Under the pieces are notes generated by a model that had not been told where the DNA came from, searched no databases, and was given only the letters and a program-made list of their open reading frames with translations. The translations under genes were made by a program, and so were the position numbers. Below, piece by piece: positions 40,649 through 50,275 of a stretch of 64,000 nt of DNA (position 1 is the stretch's first letter; each line of letters begins with the position of its first letter). Origin of the DNA: Acholoe squamosa (taxonomy: Eukaryota > Annelida > Polychaeta > Phyllodocida > Polynoidae); NCBI GenBank assembly GCA_949317995.1, contig OX439038.1, forward strand, positions 35,097,113 to 35,161,112, in the 5' to 3' direction.

Positions 40649-41577
40649 TAGACTATCGGTCTGAAATGTAAAACCAAAAACACTGTTCCGTATTCAAATT
40701 TAACAAGATCTCCTAAGTCATCACAGACAGTTATTTGAATTTCTTGTATTTCATTTCTTTTAAGTTTTTTGTAATATGGAGTAACAAAAACTTCTGTTAT
40801 GTCATCACCAAAGCTTCCTGTGCATCTTATTGTTCTTAAAAGTGGAACTTGTTTGTTTCCTACTACTTCATTACAAACTATGTTGCTATAAATATAAATA
40901 TTAGATGCTATGTAATGCAAATTAGGAACCCCACCCGCTATGAAATTTTCATATTCATTTGGTCCTAAATTTGATGCTATTTTTTTATATTCTTCAAAAT
41001 TTTCTAAAGGAGGTCCCATGAAAGACACAGTATTTCCTTCTTTTTTCTCAGCTTTTTCATGTAAATCTAATCTTAACAAAGAAGACAAATCAGAAGAAAA
41101 AGTTACTACGTCTCCTTTTCCTACTTTAAGAATAGGTTTTAAATTTTGTGGTTCTATTTTCATAAAAGGTTTTCGCTCTTTTTTAAAGAAAACATCATCA
41201 GGATAAATATCAATTTTTTCTAAAACAGAATTTATAGTTCCAATAAGGTTATTAATAGAATTATAATTTCCATAAGGAATTCTTTCTACTATAAACCTTT
41301 TATCCAAGGTAACATCACTTGCAGAATTTGCTATGAACACATTTTTTTTAAATTTAAAAAAATTTCTTTCCACTATTATAGTTCTATTTCGTTCTGGTCT
41401 TTCAGGAAAATTATACCAAGAAATAGGTATATTAACTTCCACCACTCCAACCTCCCATTCCCCTTTCAATGTAATAGTTGAAGGTAAATTAACATAATAA
41501 GAACTTGTTTTGTTTTCCCTAGAAGGGTGAATAGTATTAGAAGGTAAATTCACGTAAAAAGGAGAGGAAATTGACAT
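40648..41577 (-). CDS. mCP: Minor capsid (penton-like) protein
   Basis: 309 aa, beta-rich. It starts with a signature common to Polinton penton-like proteins: FYVNLPSN, later YYVNLPS then LKGEWEVGVVEVNIP. Near the end are NEVVGNKQVPLLRTI and a final strand FEYGTVFLVLHFRP. In the family this is a single jelly-roll protein that forms the vertices. It overlaps the polymerase start by TAATG, and a TGAGATAA motif lies about 36 nt upstream of its ATG. Confidence 0.82.
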   Translation of the reverse strand: MSISSPFYVNLPSNTIHPSRENKTSSYYVNLPSTITLKGEWEVGVVEVNIPISWYNFPERPERNRTIIVERNFFKFKKNVFIANSASDVTLDKRFIVERIPYGNYNSINNLIGTINSVLEKIDIYPDDVFFKKERKPFMKIEPQNLKPILKVGKGDVVTFSSDLSSLLRLDLHEKAEKKEGNTVSFMGPPLENFEEYKKIASNLGPNEYENFIAGGVPNLHYIASNIYIYSNIVCNEVVGNKQVPLLRTIRCTGSFGDDITEVFVTPYYKKLKRNEIQEIQITVCDDLGDLVKFEYGTVFLVLHFRPIV

Positions 41578-41677
41578 TTCTTTTTTTACTTATATGATAT
41601 ATACTTTTTTGATTATCTCAAAGAAATTAAACTTGAAAAATATTTATTAATTTCATAATTGAAAACATAATATAACA

Positions 41678-42532
41678 TCATAACATAACACTGTTATATT
41701 TTTCAACATTTTTATTTTCAAGTAAAGCCATTTTAGGTAACTTGTCTTTCTTCAAAGAAGAGCATGATTCTGATTTTTTTGATAACCATAATAATATATC
41801 TTTTTCATACCTATATATTGGCTTCTTTTCAAACCATTTAACATCACAATATTTACACTTTTTTATTTTATGATTCGTTTTCATAAAGAAAAATTCTAAA
41901 CATTTTATATGAACAGGTTGCATACAACAATGAATGTAAGTAACATTTGTGCTGTTAGAAGAAATTATCAGCTCTGAAGAACAAAGTTTACAAAACATAT
42001 AAAGAATAGACATTTTATGTTCTTTTTTTCTTATTTGATCTCTTATTTTTTTCTTTAAAGGACTTAAAACATAATCATTAGGATTAACATTCAAGTAATG
42101 TTTTTTGTGAGCAGGTTTCATCAATTCTATTACATCTTCAAAATATGAAATTTCTAAAATAAAACATGAAAAATCCTTTATTCTATAATAAAAATCTGTA
42201 TATTTTAAAAAAATACAGCACATTTTAATAATTCTAGGCAATAACATGACATCAGATAAAACAATCTTCATTATTTCTTCTAAAAGATATGAAGACTGAA
42301 AGAAATCAGAGAAAAAGCATAAAGCTTCTACTCTTATTTCTTTTAAAGATGAAAATGGCTGAATCAAAGAAAGCGCTGTAAATATATGTTTAGCTTCTCT
42401 TACACTCATATAATTCTGAACAGGGAAACTGACATCTATTAAATCATCTATTTTACCATCAGTGAAAGTCAACATAGCTTCTAAGTAATAAACACGACTT
42501 AAAAGCAAACCAACATTAACTTTCATTATCAT
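41678..42532 (-). CDS. Zinc-binding (RING/PHD-like) protein A
   Basis: About 284 aa from the ATG at 42532; an in-frame TTG at 42586 is less likely. The N-terminal two-thirds is helical with an ALCFFSDFFQSSYL segment, about where a BTB/BACK-like repeat might lie. The C-terminal third has a cross-brace-like set: C-x2-C, CC, H-x2-C and C-x2-C (CKLC...HCCMQPVHIKC...CKYC), then W-x5-P. It is a diverged paralogue of the next gene (42871-43716), matching in FFxxFFQS and in the CC...P/H...C...CxxCxxKW block. The family is unknown to me. E3-ligase or regulatory function is a guess from the zinc pattern. Confidence 0.65.
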   Translation of the reverse strand: MIMKVNVGLLLSRVYYLEAMLTFTDGKIDDLIDVSFPVQNYMSVREAKHIFTALSLIQPFSSLKEIRVEALCFFSDFFQSSYLLEEIMKIVLSDVMLLPRIIKMCCIFLKYTDFYYRIKDFSCFILEISYFEDVIELMKPAHKKHYLNVNPNDYVLSPLKKKIRDQIRKKEHKMSILYMFCKLCSSELIISSNSTNVTYIHCCMQPVHIKCLEFFFMKTNHKIKKCKYCDVKWFEKKPIYRYEKDILLWLSKKSESCSSLKKDKLPKMALLENKNVEKYNSVML

Positions 42533-42870
42533 CTTTATATCAGCAATTTTTTTTCTTATATAACTTACTGTGAAATCTCTTCTCAAAACTTGACACTTTA
42601 TTATATCTACTCAATAACTTACAATAAATCCTCTTTATTTCAATCCAACAACAAATATGGTAAAGGCATATTATCTTCAATAGACTTTATATATCAAAAC
42701 TTGTTTGATAAATATGGTACAGAATGTTCTGTTTTAAGGTTCTTAACCTGAAATGTCACAGTGCCTAACTAAACACCGAACTTACAGGTTATATACTCTT
42801 ATGTGATAAAGGATACCTGTTAGAAGTTATCACATAGTAGTTTTTTTTACATCCTTATATTTCTTAAACT
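42533..42870. other. Intergenic gap, no gene seen
   Basis: About 340 nt of AT-rich sequence between the two zinc-protein paralogues, with no frame or clear repeat. It presumably carries the promoter of the gene at 41678-42532. Confidence 0.4.
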
Positions 42871-43716
42871 TTAATAATAATGTAATGCATTTTTTATAGT
42901 TTTTTTTCTTAAGCTTCTGAATTTTTTTCTTAGCCATGAACAAAATTCAGGACTACATATTGGCTTTGCTTTTTTCCATTTCATGCCACAATCATAACAT
43001 GCTATACCTTTCCGATAATGAGTACTGTATGAAGCAAACTTAAAACTACTGTAACATTTATAATTAACTGGACAAGCACAACACAGCATATATGTTACTT
43101 TTAATGTTCTAATTTTTTTATTTTTATCAAAAGTATGGTATTTCCCACACCCTCCGCAGCGAAACTTAACAATTTCTGCATTAAGGTCTAAATCTTGTAA
43201 CATATCAGTTATTTTATTTTGTAGTTCATTATCCGAATAACAAAGATAATCACAATAAGCAAATATGCTGTGTTTTGTACAAAGCAAATCGTCTAATATG
43301 TCAGAACGATTAACTTTTAGAAGATCTGAAGCAAACCAAAATAATTTTCTACTGCTTACATGAAACATAGTTCCGCAATAAACATAAACTTTCAATGCTT
43401 TCCCTATTTCTTTGATTTTTTTCATAGTCCTTTGATATATATAATTAAACAAAAAATCTGACTGAAAAAAAGAAGCAAAAAATGCTAAGGACTCTATGTT
43501 TTTGATTTCATTAAAACGTTCATAACAAGCTTTTTTTGATGAAATATTTAAGAAGGAAATGTATAAAAAACATTTCGATACAGATAATAATGAATGTGCA
43601 GGTATTTCAATGTTTAATTTTTCCATCAAAGGTTCACGATAAAAATTGAAATAGTTTTTAAAGTATAAACTTCTTAATGAAAGTAAAAAAAAGTTCAAGT
43701 AGAGTTGCTTTTCCAT
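42871..43716 (-). CDS. Zinc-binding protein B, paralogue of A
   Basis: 281 aa. Same layout as the gene at 41678-42532: helical N-terminus with SLAFFASFFQSDFLFNYIY (about 73-91), then zinc ligands CGGCGKYH, CCACPVNYKC and CYDCGMKWKKAKP. The shared core suggests one tandem duplication followed by strong divergence. The two copies differ in one ligand region (H-x2-C in A, Y-x-C in B), so they may bind metal differently. No transmembrane segment. Function unknown. Confidence 0.65.
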   Translation of the reverse strand: MEKQLYLNFFLLSLRSLYFKNYFNFYREPLMEKLNIEIPAHSLLSVSKCFLYISFLNISSKKACYERFNEIKNIESLAFFASFFQSDFLFNYIYQRTMKKIKEIGKALKVYVYCGTMFHVSSRKLFWFASDLLKVNRSDILDDLLCTKHSIFAYCDYLCYSDNELQNKITDMLQDLDLNAEIVKFRCGGCGKYHTFDKNKKIRTLKVTYMLCCACPVNYKCYSSFKFASYSTHYRKGIACYDCGMKWKKAKPICSPEFCSWLRKKFRSLRKKTIKNALHYY

Positions 43717-43894
43717 CTTGAACCTATAAAAACAAGACGGATTATTTTAAGATATAAAACAAACATTGAAATTCTTGTATGACATTTTCATACTACATAT
43801 TTATGATATAGGCTGCACACATGTTCAAATATAACATCATATAAACATTAAAGTAACTTTTCTTGAAGCTTATGTTTTATTTCTTGTGAATTTT

Positions 43895-44851
43895 TTAATC
43901 CAAATGTGTTGACGAAATATGCTGAATCAAAAGGAGAGGGGAGCCAAAAAGTTTCAAGCAATAACGGCATGACATCATGCTCTTTTTCTGTGCAGTGAAA
44001 TATACTCCCCCTCCAAAGAACAGCTCGTCAGTGCATGTTTCACAAGTGATTTTTTTACATATTTTTGTTCTTGTTTTTGTAGGAACTTTCGTCATCAGCT
44101 TCAAGAAAAGAGATCCTGTCTCTGTGTCTTTCTTTTGAGGGAAGACGACAGAAACAGGCAAGCGAGACAGAATTAAACGTTGAAGGTAGTCTCTCGTATT
44201 AGCCTGTTGTATAGAATCAGAAAAAGGCTCAGTGACATTGACAACTTTGGCTGAACTTTTATCAGGAAGAGTGATGTTGTTGTCGTCTTTCACGACAACT
44301 TCACTAGGAACTAAGTCACTGTCTTGGAGAACAGCTACTTCTTCACCAGCAACATTAACTTCGTTACTGTCAATGATTTCGTCCTTGTCCCCTTCGAGAA
44401 TAACTTCAACTTCACGATGACTGTAGTGGTCATTGTTGTCTTCAATACCACCAATTTCCTCATAGTCAACGTGAAGTTCATTGTTATCTTCTAAGGAGAC
44501 AACTTCATTCACAACTTGATAGTCATCTTTTGACAACTCAAGTCCAGAAATCTGAATAGCTTCGTCTAGTAAATCTGAAGAAGCTGGACCATAGTCGCTT
44601 TTGCAAAGCTCAGAAAGTTTTTTTTTCTTTACTAATGGAGGCATAACCTCCAGATCTTCTTCTTTTGATATCATTCTTTTAGTAGGATAAGCTCGACTCG
44701 GTCTTACAAGAAGAGGCATTTCCTCTTCAGGCTTCTGAAGAGAAGATGTTTCTTGTACATCATGAACATTTTTAGCAAATTTTGTTCCTTGAAAAAATTG
44801 GTTGTTTAACTTGGACAAAATAGGTTCTGGCTCTTGGTTTTCACGTTCCAT
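43895..44851 (-). CDS. Acidic protein with C-terminal C2H2 zinc finger
   Basis: 318 aa. The first 200 residues are disordered and acidic, with Val/Glu/Asp-rich repeats. A C-terminal domain (about 225-318) has C-x2-C (CETC) and a classical C2H2 finger, CRYC...H...H, at the end. Codon use is less AT-biased than in the core genes. The ATG at 44851 is preceded directly by a good splice acceptor on the coding strand (tttattacctacag then ATG), so the mRNA probably has a spliced 5' leader, as in the gene at 47046-47882. Together these suggest capture from a host or a nuclear-regulated early gene. A transcription regulator is the simplest inference. Confidence 0.65.
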   Translation of the reverse strand: MERENQEPEPILSKLNNQFFQGTKFAKNVHDVQETSSLQKPEEEMPLLVRPSRAYPTKRMISKEEDLEVMPPLVKKKKLSELCKSDYGPASSDLLDEAIQISGLELSKDDYQVVNEVVSLEDNNELHVDYEEIGGIEDNNDHYSHREVEVILEGDKDEIIDSNEVNVAGEEVAVLQDSDLVPSEVVVKDDNNITLPDKSSAKVVNVTEPFSDSIQQANTRDYLQRLILSRLPVSVVFPQKKDTETGSLFLKLMTKVPTKTRTKICKKITCETCTDELFFGGGVYFTAQKKSMMSCRYCLKLFGSPLLLIQHISSTHLD

Positions 44852-44963
44852 CTGTAGGTAATAAATAAAATAAAATTCATAACTAAAATTTTAAGTCAAA
44901 AAGTTAAGTATAAAAAAATAAAATGTCACTCAAACATTATGCTAAGCAACTTTTATATAATAT

Positions 44964-45269
44964 TTATTTCATTATTTTTAATTTTTTTGGTTTACAATTT
45001 TTAGGACCTCTTCTGTCTTTAGTACACCTGAGAATAGCTGCAGAACAATGTTGCGGACATTTGGCACATTTCTCTATATTTTCAGGTAACATATTAGTTT
45101 GTAAGACAATTAAATGCTTATATATTCTATCACATACTTTAATAGAAGATTCTAAGTTAGCCCTACACTGTTCTAGCTGTTCTTTAAATAAGTTAGCAAA
45201 AGGTGAAAACTCTCGTAACGAATTTACTTTATCATCTACATCTATATCTATTTTTTTCTCATGCTTCAT
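44964..45269 (-). CDS. Small Cys-containing protein, unknown
   Basis: 101 aa. A helical first half (FANLFKEQLEQCRANLESS) is followed by a Cys cluster, CAKCPQHC with a further C after about six residues and another near the end, and a basic tail (KPKKLKIMK). It is spaced 12 nt from the next upstream gene. The longer opposing frame on the plus strand (44923-45285) lacks any feature and is treated as a shadow. Confidence 0.5.
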   Translation of the reverse strand: MKHEKKIDIDVDDKVNSLREFSPFANLFKEQLEQCRANLESSIKVCDRIYKHLIVLQTNMLPENIEKCAKCPQHCSAAILRCTKDRRGPKNCKPKKLKIMK

Positions 45270-45281
45270 TTCTTCATTTTT

Positions 45282-46034
45282 TTAAAATTTTTTATTCGTT
45301 AAACCCTGCTCTTCACTATCTGAATCGCTCTCAGACAATTCTAAATCTTCTTTTAAAAAATTAAATTCAGGATCAGAAGAAGTATCTTGAGAAACGCTTC
45401 GTTTAGGTTTAACAGATTTAGATTTTCTCTTTTTTCTTTCTATGTCTAAAGATTTCGAATCATTATCCTCATTTTCACTAGAATCTGACAAATTCTCTTC
45501 ACTGAAAACATTATCAGAAGCTGGTAATATTTTTTTATTCTTTTTTCTTTTCTTAGTCTCTACATATTCTTTCACTTCCTCGTTCTCAGAATCAAAAAAA
45601 ATAGAAACAGGTTTGCTTCTCATATTTTCAGAAGGAAAAAAATCTACACTTTGATTTTTTGTGTGAAAAGTTATATTAAGATTCAAAACTTCTGAAATAC
45701 ATTCTAACAATACACTATGAGAAGAAATAAGGTCTAAAAGAATTTTTTCTTTCTCTTGATTTATACAAAATTCATACTCTTTTTTGTAGGCTTCTTCTTT
45801 TTTTAACAGAGACAAAAGAAAAAACCAAGTCTCATCTTTCATTAGATCAAATATTTTCTCTTTTGATATAAAAGACTCTTGCTTCTTCCTTTTAATATAT
45901 TTTAAAATGTAATACAAACAATGTTTCTCTTTAAGCTTAATTTCATTCCAGTAAACTCTGTTAAATTCATTATTTTGACTTAAAATAAAAAATATTGTTA
46001 AAAGAATTTCTGAAATCAATTTAATTTCTTTCAT
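45282..46034 (-). CDS. Unknown protein with charged nuclear-type tail
   Basis: 250 aa. The N-terminal 130 residues are helical (EILLTIFFIL, KHCLYYILKYIKRKK, ETWFFLLSLLKKEEAYKKEY). The C-terminal 110 are low-complexity Lys/Glu/Ser with basic patches (KKRKKNKK, ERKKRKSKS) that look like nuclear localisation signals. No family recognised. It overlaps the upstream gene by about 14 nt, so both belong to one transcription unit. Confidence 0.55.
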   Translation of the reverse strand: MKEIKLISEILLTIFFILSQNNEFNRVYWNEIKLKEKHCLYYILKYIKRKKQESFISKEKIFDLMKDETWFFLLSLLKKEEAYKKEYEFCINQEKEKILLDLISSHSVLLECISEVLNLNITFHTKNQSVDFFPSENMRSKPVSIFFDSENEEVKEYVETKKRKKNKKILPASDNVFSEENLSDSSENEDNDSKSLDIERKKRKSKSVKPKRSVSQDTSSDPEFNFLKEDLELSESDSDSEEQGLTNKKF

Positions 46035-46674
46035 TTTTATTATCTGACTTTTCCTTTATTATTTCGTCTAACACAAGTTTTATCTCAGAACATAAAAATA
46101 AAAAAATATTACAATCTTTAGTTATACAATTCCCTTTGAAATTATAACCTAAAGTAAAAGTAATATCTTTATTTGAAATTCTTATGACAGAAACATTGTT
46201 CACATTATAATCTTTTAATCCTTCATAATTTACCCAAACAGATTCATATGTGTTAGACTCCTTTAATTTATAGGAATATTTGTCTTTAAAATGAAATCGT
46301 ATTTTTAAAAGAAATTCTATGACTTTAATATTGTTATTTTTTATGTCAATTTCTACACTTATTTGGATATTTAATAATGATACTTTAATTTTATTGTAAT
46401 TTATTAAAGAAAAATGATTCCAAAAGTTTGAACAAAAAAAGGAAATAAACTTTTTAATGTTGCTTACAATAAAGTTAAAATCATTTCTTAAAAATATATA
46501 ACAACACCCATTTTTGGTAAATTTTAAAGAAAAATCTTTTTTTAAAATAACAATAGAACCTCTATATTTAGAAATTTTCCCCTGCAGCTGATATAAATTC
46601 TCTATGTCTAACTTAGCACAAGGGTACGTTCTAGCTATTAAAACAATATTATTAGTGTAATACTGAATTGACAT
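46021..46674 (-). CDS. Unknown protein
   Basis: About 217 aa from the first ATG (46674); an in-frame GTG at 46716 would add a hydrophobic N-terminus. Alternating strands and helices (KYRGSIVILKK, CCYIFLRNDFNFIVSNIKKFI, KVSLLNIQISVEIDI) suggest a globular alpha/beta protein. No motif I can name. It is the last gene of the long minus-strand block on the right side of the core. Confidence 0.5.
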   Translation of the reverse strand: MSIQYYTNNIVLIARTYPCAKLDIENLYQLQGKISKYRGSIVILKKDFSLKFTKNGCCYIFLRNDFNFIVSNIKKFISFFCSNFWNHFSLINYNKIKVSLLNIQISVEIDIKNNNIKVIEFLLKIRFHFKDKYSYKLKESNTYESVWVNYEGLKDYNVNNVSVIRISNKDITFTLGYNFKGNCITKDCNIFLFLCSEIKLVLDEIIKEKSDNKNERN

Positions 46675-46716
46675 AAGAATTAAAACCAAAAAATATGCAA
46701 ACCAATTAGATAACAC

Positions 46717-47045
46717 CGAAAGAATGATATATTATACCATAATAGAAGCAAGCCAGCTATATAATTTATTGAATAACTAAATAAACAAGACAACTGAAGC
46801 ACGTTAACTGAATGACTGATACAAGCTAACTAAATAAAAGCAAGTAAGCAAATAAATAAAATAAAATAATAACCTTATCCAAATTTAATCAGCAATCTTG
46901 ATGTTGCTAGCAGATCCTCGTCCTAAATGAACTGTGAATAACCTTGTTGATACAGTAAACTGTAAACGACCTCGATGTTAGAGCAAACTGCAGACGACCT
47001 TGATGTTACACAGACTAAACGACCTTGATGCTGCTGAGTCCTTAA
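46717..47045. other. 3' region of the spliced small gene; short repeats
   Basis: Repeated 'aacgaccttgatgttac' words (about 46895-47040) follow the stop codon of the spliced gene at 47046. They probably lie in its 3' UTR. No frame. Confidence 0.4.
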
Positions 47046-47882
47046 TCAAAAATAAGAAGACAGCACAAGACGTCTATCTGAAAAGAAAAAAGACACTTAA
47101 TTTCTTTAAATTATCAGCATTTTATCATTTCATATATAATCAGTTTCATGTCATCATCTAATTATCGTTATTTTTTCAATATGATATATATAAATTAATC
47201 AGTTTCATATCTTCATCTTGTTATTATTTTAATCAGTTTCATATCTTCATCTTGTTATTATAAAACATTATAAATAGTAATTATAATGTTTTTTCAATAT
47301 AATCTTTTAATAATAATCTCATTTAGATTAAATTTTACATTATAAACTCATTTAGATTAAATTTTAATGTAAAATATAAATAACAATTCGTCTTATCTAT
47401 GACTAAAATCCAAAACAAAAGAAATTTACCTTTGCTTTTTACAGTAAAACTTTCTGACTCAAGTTCAGTAAGATCACTCTCGGATTGAGTTTGGATTAAG
47501 TATTGATCTGAAAAATAACATTTCATAAAATCTTTAATATTTAACTCGAGTTCAGCAAGGTCATTCTTAAATTATTGAGTAAAGTATTAACCTGAAAAAA
47601 TAAATTTTTATTGAGAAGATTAAAACTAAATCTTCTTAAACTTAAAACATTATTATTAGAACTTGGTTTTATATTCAAATAAAAAAGTATTTTTCTTTTT
47701 TATTTAGTAACAAAGAATAGGTTAATAAATTTACCTCTGTGTACGTAGAAAATATCACGGAACAGATAATTAATTATCAATCTCGTACGGGTCAATAATC
47801 TCTGACACGCCTGTATATTTTGCCTTGCTAGTTGTCCTCCTCTATGTTCCTCGTAGTTAGACACAGAGTTTCCTCCACTCAT
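47046..47882 (-). CDS. Spliced small gene (three coding exons, leader exons)
   Basis: Coding exons on the minus strand are 47882-47735, 47507-47430 and 47077-47046. Each junction is canonical: acceptor tttttttgttttag before 47889, donors AGAG|GTAAAT and AAAG|GTAAAT, acceptors tttttcag|ATC and cttttcag|ATA. All coding introns are phase 1 and the frame stays open to TGA, giving about 86 aa. Two upstream non-coding exons are likely (48372-48299, and one ending at 49017 with donor CTAG|GTAAAT). The protein is rich in Arg, Gln, Ser and Glu, with no family recognised. A decayed duplicate of the second coding exon, with its own acceptor, lies at about 47591-47530 and would stop at once. Introns are rare in Polintons, so this implies nuclear transcription by host machinery. 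Confidence 0.6.
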
Positions 47883-48431
47883 GATACACTAAAACAAAAA
47901 AAATAGGAATTCTTTAAAGTAAACTAAGCTCATTAAAGTTCATTTACTAAGTATATTTACTATGGCTGATTTATAGGAAGAGCGCCATTGTGATGTGATA
48001 TTTATTGACGTTTCAAACATCAACATCGTTAATTGAACAGGGTCTATTTTTTTAAAAGCAGTAAGTAAAAGCATTCAGTTTTTCACTACAGTTTTCGCAC
48101 AAACACACCAAATAACTATATTTAGTTTGTGACTGTAGTTTTTACTCGAACACTATAAAATAATTTATTTTTACTCTAACGCATAAAAAAACTTGAAACT
48201 ATAGTTTCTTCTTCAACGCATAAAATTTGAAGTTTGACATTTTAGTTTTTACTCGAAAGCGTTAAGTTAAAAAAGGTCTAACTATATAAATCACCTACCT
48301 TACAGTTTTCCTTTTCCTAGGTTCGTTATAAGCTGTAGCGTTTTACATGCTCCTCTCCTGTTCTGCTTTTATCTGAAAAGAAAAATTTAATTCATTATTA
48401 AATATCCACTCGAACACAACTAATTTCAATA

Positions 48432-48590
48432 TTCAGTTTATTGCTACAGTTTTCACTTGAACGCATCAGTTCAGTTTATTACTACAGTTTTCACTCGAAC
48501 GCATCAGTTCAGTTTATTACTACAGTTTTCACTCGAACGCATCAGACAATTTCCACTCGAACGCATCAGGCAATTTCCACTCGAATGCTT
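48432..48590. repeat. 38-bp tandem repeat (cactcgaacgcatca)
   Basis: Three close copies of 'cagtttattactacagtttt' plus 'cactcgaacgcatcagtt', with single diverged copies scattered over 48065-48720. It lies in the leader intron region of the minus-strand spliced gene. Confidence 0.8.
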
Positions 48591-49272
48591 TTACTTAAAT
48601 GATCTAACACACCTTCAACAAAAGCAATAAGATATTATTTCAATCTCTATTCGAACGCAACAACCTTCCAGCTCATAACCTTATTTTTCACTTGAACGCG
48701 AAACATAAAATTACTTAGTATGTTAGTTTTTTCCTCAAACACAATAAGTCATTACGCATGCGTCACTCTGTTATAACAAAATGGCTGACTATACCTTCCG
48801 CTTTAGGTAAAACCATCTTTAGCAGCAGTGTTTTCTCCGAGAAATCATACTTTTAAGCCCTATCTAGACCTTTCTGATTTATTGTCTTATTCTATGAAAA
48901 ACATAAAGAATACCATACTTTTGTATATCAAAAATATGCCATAGTTCTAGAGAAAAATGTATTTTCCGAACGCATATTCCGCAATCGAAAACAAAATACT
49001 TCTTACAAAAATTTACCTAGCCTTATGTTTCTTAGTTAATCCGTTAGATGTCTCTTTCTGTTTCTACCGTGTCTAATGAAATACTTTTGGTTCCTCTACT
49101 CCTGTCGTGTCTCATCAAATGTTTATGGTTCCGCTATGTGTTTCTTTCTACCCGATGAGGGTTCAAGGGCAGTACCGCTTTATCAAGGATGAGGGTTAAA
49201 TTGCACATAAATTTGAAAGACATTTAAAAGAAATCATCTGAATTTAAGGAAAATTTATTTCAAATGAAAACT

Positions 49273-49580
49273 CTAGTGAAAGCCGAGAAGAGAATCTCAG
49301 GAAAATGAAATATTTATAAGGTGGTATAACGTCCGTCCCCCTCCTGATCTCGGACCACCATATAGTGATCCGCAGTAAAAAACAATCATAGAATATAAAT
49401 GTGACACACAGACCCTTTGGTTAAGCGCTGATAAGCTAGTGAAAGCCGAGAAGAGAATCTCAGGGAAATGAAATATTTATAAGGTGGTATAACGTCCGTC
49501 CCCCTCCTGATCTCGGACCACCATATAATGATCCATAGAATATAAATATGACACACAAGCCCTTTGGTTAAGTGCTGATA
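49273..49580. repeat. 163-bp direct repeat, two copies
   Basis: Copies start at 49273 and 49436 with ctagtgaaagccgagaagag. Each contains an imperfect inverted pair (gtggtataacg and gaccaccatat) that may be a protein-binding palindrome. It lies between the divergent spliced genes. Confidence 0.85.
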
Positions 49581-50275
49581 GGCAACATTAAAAAACTTAT
49601 GAGCACTATTGAATCATTAGGCACAGTTCAGACCGAAATATAGGTAGATACACACGCAAACCAACAGAAAAAAACTGAATTGGTCAAACCTATATTTCAT
49701 ACATAAAAGATGAAAATAAAAATTTATAATTATAATGCACGATTAGAATGATTATATGCTGGTTTTTAAGGTGGTTAAGCTACAATAAATTATAGTGAGA
49801 AATATTTTGGTGGTCCGAGACTTTACGGCTAGGTAAAAAATTTGAAAACTACTAGATCATACAGGAACCAAAATGATTAACTTGAACTTCCGGGTTAATT
49901 TCGCCAGAAGCTTCTTCTGCAAAATATAATATTCTAAGACCTAACGTAGGATTTACAGCTTCAAAAGCGGAAAATCATGTCAAGAAGCAAGGATTATTTT
50001 CTTTTAGGACCTAAAAGATGCCTAAGTTTCAGCGAAATCCTCTCATACCATCGACAAGCTGAACTACTTCGCTGTTATCTAGTCATGGAAACTCGAAACG
50101 GGTACTTATCTATTTTATCTAAGAAGACTATGACTCACCCTACTTTTAGTTAAAGGCTCATTGTCAGTCTTTTCTCATTCACTCGTATTAATACCTTTTT
50201 CTACAGCTAAACTAGTTAGGTTAAAGAAAGATCTAGGTTATTCTCTAGTTCTTCGTCATCTAGCTCACAGTGAAG

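Larger units (their letters stand above)
47890..50275. promoter_or_regulatory. Divergent control region between two spliced genes
   Basis: It contains the leader exons of the minus-strand gene, a 38-bp tandem repeat (48432-48590) and a 163-bp repeat (49273-49580). It separates a minus-strand and a plus-strand spliced gene, so at least one promoter for each must lie here. No other coding frame is supported. Confidence 0.5.

Noticed and set aside
44923-45285. 120-codon plus-strand frame
   Set aside because: Antisense to the small Cys-containing gene at 44964-45269, which has the better context in a minus-strand gene block.
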